DNA of 7,866 nucleotides from Kiritimatiellia bacterium (GTDB lineage: Bacteria > Verrucomicrobiota > Kiritimatiellia > UBA8416 > JAIOPI01). The notes under the pieces were generated by a model, which was not told the origin of the DNA, searched no databases, and saw only the letters and a list, made by a program, of their open reading frames with translations. This document shows positions 1 through 5,660 of the stretch, piece after piece. Position 1 is the stretch's first letter, and each line of letters starts with the position of its first letter. The position numbers and the translations under genes are program-made. Where the stretch lies: assembly GCA_028822745.1 (NCBI GenBank), contig JAPKCZ010000075.1, forward strand, positions 1 to 7,866, given 5' to 3'.

Positions 1-98
1 GGGTAATGTGTGTAAAGATAATTGTTTAAGGTTTAACTTGGTGAATAAGACTAAACGACAGCTTAACCAATTTTTAAAACGATAACCCAAGAGATTAC
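1..98 (+). promoter_or_regulatory. AT-rich leader of the P450 operon with a tandem/palindromic heptamer
   Basis: This stretch before the ferredoxin gene is much richer in A and T than the genes that follow. It contains two adjacent heptamers, GTTTAAG at 24-30 and GTTTAAC at 31-37, which also form a 10-of-14 imperfect palindrome. That is the kind of symmetry a dimeric regulator can bind. A TTGTTT at 22-27 could serve as a -35 element, but no good -10 lies at the right distance. The ferredoxin ribosome site is weak (AAGAG at 89-93). A promoter here is expected because the operon starts here; the exact site is a guess, and upstream DNA is cut off by the window edge. Confidence 0.3.
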
Positions 99-410
99 AT
101 GTCAAAAGTGTCCTATATCACCCCCGATGGAAGCGACGTTGTCGTAGAAAACGCCGAAGGGAACCTGATGAAGATTGCCGTCGACAATCAAGTCGATGGC
201 ATTGATGGCGATTGCGGCGGTGTATGCTCCTGCGCGACATGCCACATCAAAATTGATGCTGCCTGGACTGAAAAGGTAGGACCCGCCAGCGAGACCGAAA
301 ATGACTTGCTCGAGTTGGAAGATGACGTTGACGAAAGCAGTCGCCTCGGTTGCCAGGTTGAAATGACCGAAGCGCTTGACGGACTTGTCGTGCACGTTGT
401 AGGTCGATGA
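99..410 (+). CDS. [2Fe-2S] ferredoxin, adrenodoxin/putidaredoxin type
   Basis: A 103-residue soluble electron carrier that should shuttle single electrons from the FAD reductase encoded next to the P450 encoded third. The cluster ligands fit the vertebrate-type/putidaredoxin pattern C-x5-C-x2-C-x36-C as C39, C45, C48 and C85, within CGGVCSCATCH and LGCQ. An extra cysteine, C43, lies in the cluster loop, as in several bacterial members. The length matches putidaredoxin-like proteins (about 105 residues), and the acidic stretch around residues 65-79 (ETENDLLELEDDVDE) matches the acidic partner-docking helix of this family. The stop overlaps the reductase start by 4 bp (ATGA), so the two are probably translationally coupled. 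No signal peptide or membrane segment is seen; it should act in the cytoplasm. Family assignment is firm; the physiological partner is inferred from gene order. Confidence 0.95.
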   Translation: MSKVSYITPDGSDVVVENAEGNLMKIAVDNQVDGIDGDCGGVCSCATCHIKIDAAWTEKVGPASETENDLLELEDDVDESSRLGCQVEMTEALDGLVVHVVGR

Positions 411-1645
411 GCGAACACTGCGTGATTATAGGTGCCGGACATGGCGCAGCCCAACTCTGCGCCTCACTCCGCAAAGATAAATGGGAGGGCCCCATCACTC
501 TGATTGGGGACGAACCCAGCTTGCCTTACCACCGACCACCTCTTTCCAAGTCGCAACTCAATCCCAAAGGTGAAAACGAGTTGCAATTCCTCCGGGCCAA
601 AGACTTTTACGAATGCAATGACATCAAGGTGCTCACCAGCACCTGGGTAGATTCCGTCCATGCGGCCCAAAAAGAAATTGTGATTGGCGACCAGCGCATC
701 GCCTACGACAAACTCGTACTCGCCGTGGGATCCACCCATCGCACGCCCCCTATTCAGGGTGTCGATGACCCCCATGTGTTTGCGCTGAGGACCGCCGAAG
801 ATGCCGACGCCATGCGCGAGGCCATTTCCGACTCCGAAAGCGCGGTCATCATTGGCGCTGGCTTTATCGGCCTGGAAGTCGCAGCCTCCCTGCGCAAACT
901 GGGTCTCGACGTATCTGTAATCGAAGTGGCTCCGCGCGTCCTGGTCCGGGTCGCCTCGGAAGACGTTTCCGCTTTCTTTGAAAAACTCCATACCCAAAAT
1001 GGCGTCACCCTGCACACCGGTTCCACCGTCTCTGCCATCGAGAACAACGGAGAAATCTTAACCGTAATCGGTGACGATCTTTCCATCGATTGCGACTTTG
1101 TCGTCATGGGAACAGGCGCGGCGGCGAGCACCGCCTTGGCGGAAAGCGCTGGACTGACGATTGATAATGGAATCGTGGTCAATGAATACAACCAGACCTC
1201 TGATCCCAACATTTACGCCCTAGGCGATTGTTGCAACCAGCACAGCAGTCTTTACGCCACCCCCTTGCGATTGGAGTCCGTCCAGAATGCGGTGGACCAG
1301 GCCAAAACCGTTGCCGCTGCATTAACCGGGAATCCAGTAGCGCACACGGCGCTGCCGTGGTTCTGGTCGGATCAGTACGACGTGAAACTGCAAATTGCGG
1401 GCGTTTCCACCGGCTACGACCGCGTCGTGCTCCGCGGTACGCCCGAACCGGGTGAACGTTTTTCAGCATGGTACTTCAAAGGCGACAGGTTGCTGGCCGT
1501 CGATGCCATTAACGATACAAAAGCGTATGCTCTCGGCAGTAAATTGCTGAATAGCGGTTGCCAGCCCAACCCGGAACTGCTGGCCAATCCCTCTGTCGAA
1601 GGTCGAGAAGTTTTAACCCAAGCCAAGGAGACCTCCGGTGTCTGA
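407..1645 (+). CDS. NAD(P)H-dependent ferredoxin reductase (FAD), putidaredoxin reductase-like
   Basis: A 412-residue flavoprotein that should oxidise NADH or NADPH and reduce the upstream [2Fe-2S] ferredoxin. Two dinucleotide-binding folds are visible: the FAD site near the N terminus (IIGAGHGAA, residues 7-15) and the NAD(P)H site (AVIIGAGFIG, 146-155, followed by LEVAASLRKLGLDVSVIE). The second FAD motif is T-x-D-P-N-I-Y-A-L-G-D-C with Y270 and D274. A typical ferredoxin-reductase C-terminal domain starts at about L316 (LPWFWSDQYDVKLQIAG). The acidic end of the second nucleotide-binding strand (VIE) favours NADH over NADPH, which is an inference. Length is close to that of putidaredoxin and rubredoxin reductases. 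The gene starts inside the ferredoxin stop (ATGA) with only a weak ribosome site, and its 3' end overlaps the P450 start by 8 bp. Rubredoxin reductase is an alternative name, but the neighbours favour a ferredoxin partner. Confidence 0.95.
   Translation: MSEHCVIIGAGHGAAQLCASLRKDKWEGPITLIGDEPSLPYHRPPLSKSQLNPKGENELQFLRAKDFYECNDIKVLTSTWVDSVHAAQKEIVIGDQRIAYDKLVLAVGSTHRTPPIQGVDDPHVFALRTAEDADAMREAISDSESAVIIGAGFIGLEVAASLRKLGLDVSVIEVAPRVLVRVASEDVSAFFEKLHTQNGVTLHTGSTVSAIENNGEILTVIGDDLSIDCDFVVMGTGAAASTALAESAGLTIDNGIVVNEYNQTSDPNIYALGDCCNQHSSLYATPLRLESVQNAVDQAKTVAAALTGNPVAHTALPWFWSDQYDVKLQIAGVSTGYDRVVLRGTPEPGERFSAWYFKGDRLLAVDAINDTKAYALGSKLLNSGCQPNPELLANPSVEGREVLTQAKETSGV
1625..1630 (+). promoter_or_regulatory. 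Ribosome binding site fixing the GTG start of the P450
   Basis: AAGGAG lies inside the last codons of the reductase gene, 7 nt before the GTG at 1638. No ATG is at a usable distance in that frame, so this strong site sets the P450 start and gives the 8-bp overlap with the reductase. Confidence 0.75.
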
Positions 1646-2798
1646 CCTAAGAGATCCCTTCAAAAACGACCGCGAAATCAACGGTCTCCATCATGTTGAC
1701 GTAGACGGTGAAAACATTGCCCTCGTATTGGGGCTCAAAGACATCAGGAAAACGGCAAAGGACTGGAAAACGTTCAGCTCCAGCAATCCATTGATGTGCG
1801 TACTGCACTCCGAAGCTCACGTACGCGGCGTTCGCCAGCTTCCGCTTGAGATCGACCCACCCGAGCACACCGATTACCGCAAACTCATAGAACCCCTGTT
1901 TCGTCGTCCAAAAGACGATCCCGATTACATCGCGAATATGGAGGTGTTGGTTGACGACATCGTAGAACAGGCCATTGCCAAAGGCGAACTGGAAGCCGTA
2001 CGTGAACTGGCCCTACCTCTGCAATGCCGCGCCCTCACTCGCTTGCTGCAAATGCCGGAAGCGGAATCAGAACGCTGGATCAGTTGGGGTGTACACGTCT
2101 TCCACGACAGAGATGATGGCGGCGAAGATGGCGGCGATGAGGGCCACCTGCTTGAAAGCTACACCAAAGAACAATTCGCCAAAGCAGAAGAAAATCCCGA
2201 CAAAGACTTCTTCAGCCTGCTAAACGACGTGGATTTCAACGGGCGCAAACTCAGCCTCGAAGAAAAACAGGGCTTCGCCAACGTTACTTTCGCGGGCGGG
2301 CGCGATACGGTAATCAACACCGTCAGCACTATTTTTGCTTACCTTGGCGAAAATTCCGAAGCCCTCGACTTTCTTCGACAGGATGAGCGCCGCCTTGTGA
2401 CCGCAACGGAAGAATTCGTTCGCTTCGTCAGTCCTGTAACCGCGCTCACACGCACCTGCCCGCATGAAACCAAACTCAAAGACCACACCGTTCCAGCGGG
2501 TGGTCGCATTGGGCTCTGTTGGCCGTCCGCAAACCGGGATGCCTCCGTATTCGATAAACCCGATGAAGTGGTTCTTGATCGCTCTCCCAATCCGCACGTG
2601 GGCTTTGGATTTGCTACTCACAACTGCCTGGGAGCATCCCACGCCCGACTCATTATTCGCAGCTTGCTCAAATCGCTCTGCGAAAAGGTAGAGCGTGTCG
2701 AGCTCATAGAGGCGGTGCCCAAAGTGGAAGAAGAGTCGACCTTCAGCCGCCAGAGCGGATACGAGTCCGTCAATGTGCGCCTGATCGCCAAGCAATAG
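1638..2798 (+). CDS. Cytochrome P450, bacterial class I
   Basis: A 386-residue soluble heme monooxygenase of usual bacterial length with no membrane anchor. Hallmarks in order: the C-helix DPPEHTDYR (73-81) with H77 and R81 for the heme propionates; the I-helix FAGGRDT (218-224) with the acid-alcohol pair D223/T224 used in oxygen activation; the K-helix E-x-x-R (E259/R262); the FDKPDEVVLDR segment; and the heme loop FGFATHNCLG with ligand C330. In that loop the usual second glycine (FGxG) is alanine. The loop before the G helix is an acidic Asp/Gly tract (159-169) encoded by a tandem 12-bp repeat. The GTG start is supported by AAGGAG 7 nt upstream. It is last in an operon with its own ferredoxin and reductase, so the redox chain is complete. 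Hydroxylation of a small hydrophobic molecule is the likely type of reaction; no substrate or CYP family number can be assigned by eye. Confidence 0.95.
   Translation: MSDLRDPFKNDREINGLHHVDVDGENIALVLGLKDIRKTAKDWKTFSSSNPLMCVLHSEAHVRGVRQLPLEIDPPEHTDYRKLIEPLFRRPKDDPDYIANMEVLVDDIVEQAIAKGELEAVRELALPLQCRALTRLLQMPEAESERWISWGVHVFHDRDDGGEDGGDEGHLLESYTKEQFAKAEENPDKDFFSLLNDVDFNGRKLSLEEKQGFANVTFAGGRDTVINTVSTIFAYLGENSEALDFLRQDERRLVTATEEFVRFVSPVTALTRTCPHETKLKDHTVPAGGRIGLCWPSANRDASVFDKPDEVVLDRSPNPHVGFGFATHNCLGASHARLIIRSLLKSLCEKVERVELIEAVPKVEEESTFSRQSGYESVNVRLIAKQ
2115..2138 (+). repeat. Tandem 12-bp repeat inside the P450 gene
   Basis: GATGGCGGCGAA (2115-2126) is followed directly by GATGGCGGCGAT (2127-2138), 11 of 12 identical and in frame. 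It encodes D-G-G-E-D-G-G-D, the core of the acidic loop at P450 residues 159-169. Replication slippage is the likely origin, which is an inference. Confidence 0.8.
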
Positions 2799-2808
2799 TC
2801 TGGCAAGC

Positions 2809-2829
2809 GGGGTCAGGTCAGAATGGCAC
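2809..2829 (+). repeat. GGGGTC-type intergenic repeat, copy 1
   Basis: This element begins GGGGTCAGGTCAGAATG, 10 nt after the P450 stop. It resembles the element at 5502-5522, which begins GGGGTCTGACCCGAATG and also closely follows a stop codon. Both share GGGGTC, then G at the same offset, and GAATG. From memory, GGGGTC(A/T)G motifs are scattered between genes in several bacterial groups, in some cases with Y1-type transposases. No transposase is present here. Confidence 0.4.
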
Positions 2830-2853
2830 GCTTATGAGAAGGCTTATCAAGAG

Positions 2854-2869
2854 GTCCGTTTTGACGGAC
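2854..2869 (+). terminator. Short hairpin downstream of the P450 operon
   Basis: GTCCGT (2854-2859) and ACGGAC (2864-2869) form a perfect 6-bp stem with a 4-nt loop (TTTG), about 55 nt after the P450 stop. The bases after it (ACCACTTTCTTC) are pyrimidine-rich but not a clean T tract, so an intrinsic terminator is possible but weak. Confidence 0.35.
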
Positions 2870-3026
2870 ACCACTTTCTTCTGATTTTGCTGCGTCCCGC
2901 TCTTATCCGCACTCTTTGTTGGATCTGCTTCCGACCCGGTGCATTGTAGGATTCGAAGTGGGTGTTGCTATCTAGCTTTCGGACTCGTTTGATGCAGCCA
3001 AGCATTGCCCCCGGTCCAAGTTCCTT

Positions 3027-3326
3027 TTGGAGATTGAGTGGCTTGCGATCCCCGCTGTGCAATTGATGTGTACCAATATGGACGTGGATCGGCTGAAGCG
3101 GGAGTTCGGCAAAGACATGGTATTCTGGGGCGGCGGTTGCGATACACGTTCTGTCATTTCGAAAGCTACGCCTTCACAGATCAAAGAGCATGTGAAAAAA
3201 CAGATCGACATATTAGCACCGCGAGGCGGATTTGTGTGACAACAGGTCCATAACATATTGACCGGTGTTCCAGCCGAGAATATCGTTGCAATGTTTGAAG
3301 CGGCAACAGAAGGTGAGTGCCATTCA
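3027..3326 (+). pseudogene. URO-D family gene relic, C-terminal part with in-frame stop
   Basis: The frame starting at TTG 3027 reads NMDVDRLKREFGKDMVFWGG, then GCDT and RGGFV. This is the typical C-terminal third of uroporphyrinogen-decarboxylase superfamily proteins, which are often corrinoid methyltransferase-like in anaerobes and planctomycete-type bacteria. At 3237-3239 a TGA interrupts the frame, and the same frame then continues QQVHNILTGVPAENIVAMF and EAATEGECHS to a TAA at 3327-3329. Family members commonly read GGFVFNQVHNI here, so the TGA stands where a Phe codon is expected. Only about 100 of the usual 340 or more residues are left. The segment before about residue 10 no longer resembles the family, and no upstream part is found as far as the P450. 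It is therefore a decayed, 5'-truncated gene. The family call is from recognised motifs; selenocysteine readthrough is unlikely at this position. Confidence 0.75.
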
Positions 3327-3373
3327 TAATGTGATCCGCAGTTACCATCCCGGGTTCGGCAGGGTCTTTAAAA

Positions 3374-3393
3374 TACAATCTAACGACAGAGGG
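3374..3393 (+). promoter_or_regulatory. Possible -10 box and ribosome site of the GH42 gene
   Basis: TACAAT at 3374-3379 matches the bacterial -10 consensus in 5 of 6 positions, but no recognisable -35 lies 16-18 bp upstream (CGGGTT region). AGAGGG at 3388-3393 is a reasonable ribosome site 8 nt before the ATG at 3402. If the -10 is real, the leader would be very short. Confidence 0.3.
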
Positions 3394-3401
3394 AACCCAT
3401 T

Positions 3402-5483
3402 ATGTCGCAGAGCTATGAACCCCTCGGGAATACCGAGCTGAGTCACACACGGCCCGCTTCGATTCAACGTTTTATGTTCGGCACGACCTACTACCCCGAA
3501 CACTGGGATGCTGAGACTCGCCAAGAAGACGCCGCTCGCATGGCGGCTGCGGGGGTCAATGTGGTTCGGCTGGCAGAATTCGCCGGCGACCTCATGGAGC
3601 CACAGCCCGGCCAGTACGACTTTTCGTTCTTCGACGCGGTGATCGAGGAATTGGCCCTGGTCGGAATCGACACGATTATGTGTACGCCCACCGCGACGCC
3701 TCCGCGATGGTTCACCCACGCCCACCCCGACGCGCTACGCGTGCCGGAATCTGGACGGCGCGAACAACACGGGTCGCGCCAGCATTGCTGCTTGGCGAGT
3801 CCGGACATGCGAAGCTACTCGCGCGATATCACGCGCGCCATGACGGCGCACTATCGGGACAACCCGTGCGTCATCGGATGGCAGACGGACAACGAGATTT
3901 ATTGTGGGGTCGACGCGTGTCACTGCGCCAATTGCGAGTCGGCATTCCGCCAGTTCGTGCGTGACAAGTTCGACGGTGATATTGACGCACTCAACCGGGC
4001 GTGGGGCACGGCCTTCTGGTCGCAGAGCTATGTCGATTTCGACCACATTCAGATTCCGTTGCGAAGCGCACCACAGTACCCGAATCCGGCACAGGAGCTG
4101 GATTACTTTCGCTCGCTTGCCCAAACCGCGGCCCATTTCCAGCACGAGCAAGTTGAGATCATTCGCGACACTCAGCCCGGCTGGTTCGTGACCCACAATG
4201 GTACGTTCGAGCACGTAGACTATCGCGGGCTCTTTGGCCAAGACTTGGATTTTCTCTCCTACGACTGCTATCCCATGTTCGAACACGATCCCGCCCGTCG
4301 CGGAATGGGCCAAGCGTACAACTGCGATCGGACCCGCGCACTGACGGGCAACTTCATGATTATGGAGCAACATGCCGGGATGGGCGGGGCCCTCCATTTC
4401 GCCACCGACACGCCGGAACCGGGTGAATTGCGCCAGATGATGTACCGCTCGATTGCCCACGGCGCCGACAGTTTTGTCCACTTCCGCTGGCGCACCTGCC
4501 GGTTCGGATCGGAGGAATATTGGGGAGGGATCCTCGATCACGACAACGTGCCGCGGCAACGCTATCGCGAGCTGTGTCAGGAGGGGGCGGAACTGAAACG
4601 AATTGGGCCGGAAATTCTGGGCACGAGTGTGCAGATCGAAGCAGCCATCGCCTATGGCGACAATGATGCGACCGACGCCCACGCCACGCTGACGATGGGC
4701 ATACTCCGCGAAAACAAGATCGGGGAGGTGCCGCATGGCGAACTATTCAAGCAGGGGATCGCGGTGGGCTGCGTGCATCCAGCCGATGACTTGAGTGGGC
4801 TGAAATTGTACGTGATCCCGCACTGGGCGTACTTCAACCCCGCCTGGGTGGCGCCGCTACAACGATTCGTCGAAGACGGCGGCGTGCTCGTTGTGGGCGC
4901 GCGCAGCGGAACCCGCGACCTAAACAACAACGTGGTGGCTGAAACGATTCCTGGATGCCTGCGCGATCTGTGTGCTATCACCGTGGAATCCTACGGCAAG
5001 CAGAACAACACGACGGCGAGGCCATTGGCGTTTGCGATCGACGGAGCAGAGCCCGTGCTGAGCGAGCACTGGTATGAGGAACTCAAGGCCGATGCTGGCA
5101 CGGAGATCGTCGCGACGTGGCAGACGCGGCATCTCAAGGGAACGCCCGCTGTGACGCGGAACGCGGTCGGCAAGGGCGCGGTCTATTACGTGGCGACCTA
5201 TCTAAACGAGACGACGTGGCAGTGCTTGCAGCCTGTACTACTCGAAGATGCCCAACTCAAACCGCAGCTGCCCGGTTGCCCAGCTGGTGTCGAGGTGGTG
5301 CAACGCAGCGATGCGGACAAGAGCCTCTGGTTCCTGATCAATCACACGGACGGCCCAGTGACAATCGACGACCTGCCCCATGGCGACGAGCTAATCACCG
5401 AGGCGCCCTGCACCGGAACGCTGCACCTCGAAGCCAACGATGTGGCGATCGTTCGCCAAGCACACCCGGTCGGACAGGGATAG
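3402..5483 (+). CDS. Beta-galactosidase, glycoside hydrolase family 42
   Basis: A 693-residue retaining glycosidase that should release terminal beta-galactose, or alpha-L-arabinopyranose in some GH42 members, from oligosaccharides. The N-terminal (beta/alpha)8 barrel opens with FGTTYYPEHWD and runs to about residue 400. The acid/base is E165 in GWQTDNEI and the nucleophile is E322 in MIMEQHAG. The zinc-site cysteines known from Thermus A4 beta-galactosidase are all present as C130 (HCCLASP), C173, C175 and C178 (CHCANC). A glutamine-amidotransferase-like trimerisation domain follows from about 410 to 620 (VQIEAAIAYG to the TYLNETTW region), then a small C-terminal beta domain. Length is normal for the family. 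No signal peptide is visible, so it should work in the cytoplasm on imported sugars. It stands alone on its strand and converges with the esterase gene; shared glycan breakdown is inferred from that neighbour. Confidence 0.95.
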   Translation: MSQSYEPLGNTELSHTRPASIQRFMFGTTYYPEHWDAETRQEDAARMAAAGVNVVRLAEFAGDLMEPQPGQYDFSFFDAVIEELALVGIDTIMCTPTATPPRWFTHAHPDALRVPESGRREQHGSRQHCCLASPDMRSYSRDITRAMTAHYRDNPCVIGWQTDNEIYCGVDACHCANCESAFRQFVRDKFDGDIDALNRAWGTAFWSQSYVDFDHIQIPLRSAPQYPNPAQELDYFRSLAQTAAHFQHEQVEIIRDTQPGWFVTHNGTFEHVDYRGLFGQDLDFLSYDCYPMFEHDPARRGMGQAYNCDRTRALTGNFMIMEQHAGMGGALHFATDTPEPGELRQMMYRSIAHGADSFVHFRWRTCRFGSEEYWGGILDHDNVPRQRYRELCQEGAELKRIGPEILGTSVQIEAAIAYGDNDATDAHATLTMGILRENKIGEVPHGELFKQGIAVGCVHPADDLSGLKLYVIPHWAYFNPAWVAPLQRFVEDGGVLVVGARSGTRDLNNNVVAETIPGCLRDLCAITVESYGKQNNTTARPLAFAIDGAEPVLSEHWYEELKADAGTEIVATWQTRHLKGTPAVTRNAVGKGAVYYVATYLNETTWQCLQPVLLEDAQLKPQLPGCPAGVEVVQRSDADKSLWFLINHTDGPVTIDDLPHGDELITEAPCTGTLHLEANDVAIVRQAHPVGQG

Positions 5484-5501
5484 ATTTCGGTCAATGGGGC
5501 A

Positions 5502-5522
5502 GGGGTCTGACCCGAATGCTGC
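5502..5522 (+). repeat. GGGGTC-type intergenic repeat, copy 2, with GGGTC/GACCC palindrome
   Basis: Starting 19 nt after the GH42 stop, GGGTC (5503-5507) and GACCC (5509-5513) make a perfect 5-bp palindrome around one T, followed by GAATGCTGC and then ACTTTAAGGGG. It parallels the element after the P450 stop at 2809. Further GGGG runs begin at 5531 and 5561, giving a roughly 30-bp period with weak similarity between units. Confidence 0.45.
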
Positions 5523-5582
5523 TACTTTAAGGGGTTCCAGCACGATTCGGCCGCGTTTCAGGGGATCGATTCAGTACACGAC

Positions 5583-5609
5583 TTATGTTGCGGGCGCCGT
5601 TATGTTGCG
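5583..5609. repeat. 10-bp direct repeat TTATGTTGCG x2
   Basis: TTATGTTGCG occurs at 5583-5592 and again, identically, at 5600-5609, separated by exactly GGCGCCG. The spacer and the start of the second copy form the left arm of the inverted repeat at 5593-5650. Confidence 0.75.
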
Positions 5610-5650
5610 TCAGGCAGGCGAGAGGTCGCCAAGCATCCGCCAACGGCGCC
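5593..5650. repeat. Nested inverted repeat between the convergent genes (possible bidirectional terminator)
   Basis: A perfect 9-bp inverted repeat pairs GGCGCCGTT (5593-5601) with AACGGCGCC (5642-5650) across 40 nt. Inside it a second hairpin pairs GGCGA (5617-5621) with TCGCC (5626-5630) around GAGG. It lies between the stop codons of the GH42 gene (+) and the esterase gene (-), where a shared transcription end would be expected. No T tract follows on either strand, so a Rho-independent terminator in the strict sense is not shown. Confidence 0.5.
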
Positions 5651-5660
5651 GGCGTGCCGA

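Larger units (their letters stand above)
2799..3026. other. Intergenic stretch between P450 and URO-D relic
   Basis: Apart from the GGGGTC-type repeat and the 6-bp hairpin I see no gene here. Short open frames on both strands show no recognisable protein motif and no ribosome site. It may include unrecognisable remains of the missing 5' part of the URO-D-like gene. Confidence 0.5.

Noticed and set aside
464..1015. Minus-strand open frame of 183 codons within the ferredoxin reductase
   Set aside because: Shadow of the reductase gene; no domain signature, and the plus-strand frame has both nucleotide-binding motifs.
3237..3239. TGA in the URO-D relic as selenocysteine codon
   Set aside because: The family has Phe at this position, the 5' two thirds of the gene are missing, and no conserved Cys aligns there; a nonsense mutation in a dead gene is simpler.
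3038..3253. 71-codon plus-strand frame overlapping the URO-D relic
   Set aside because: It is a different frame from the one holding the URO-D motifs and reads as unrelated sequence.
3735..4736. Long antisense open frame of 333 codons across GH42
   Set aside because: It mirrors a GC-rich conserved enzyme gene, has no recognisable motif and no ribosome site; the plus-strand GH42 frame carries all catalytic residues.
5585..5650. Integron attC-like site in the nested repeat region
   Set aside because: The outer arms do not follow the RYYYAAC/GTTRRRY core pattern and there is no integrase or gene cassette nearby.
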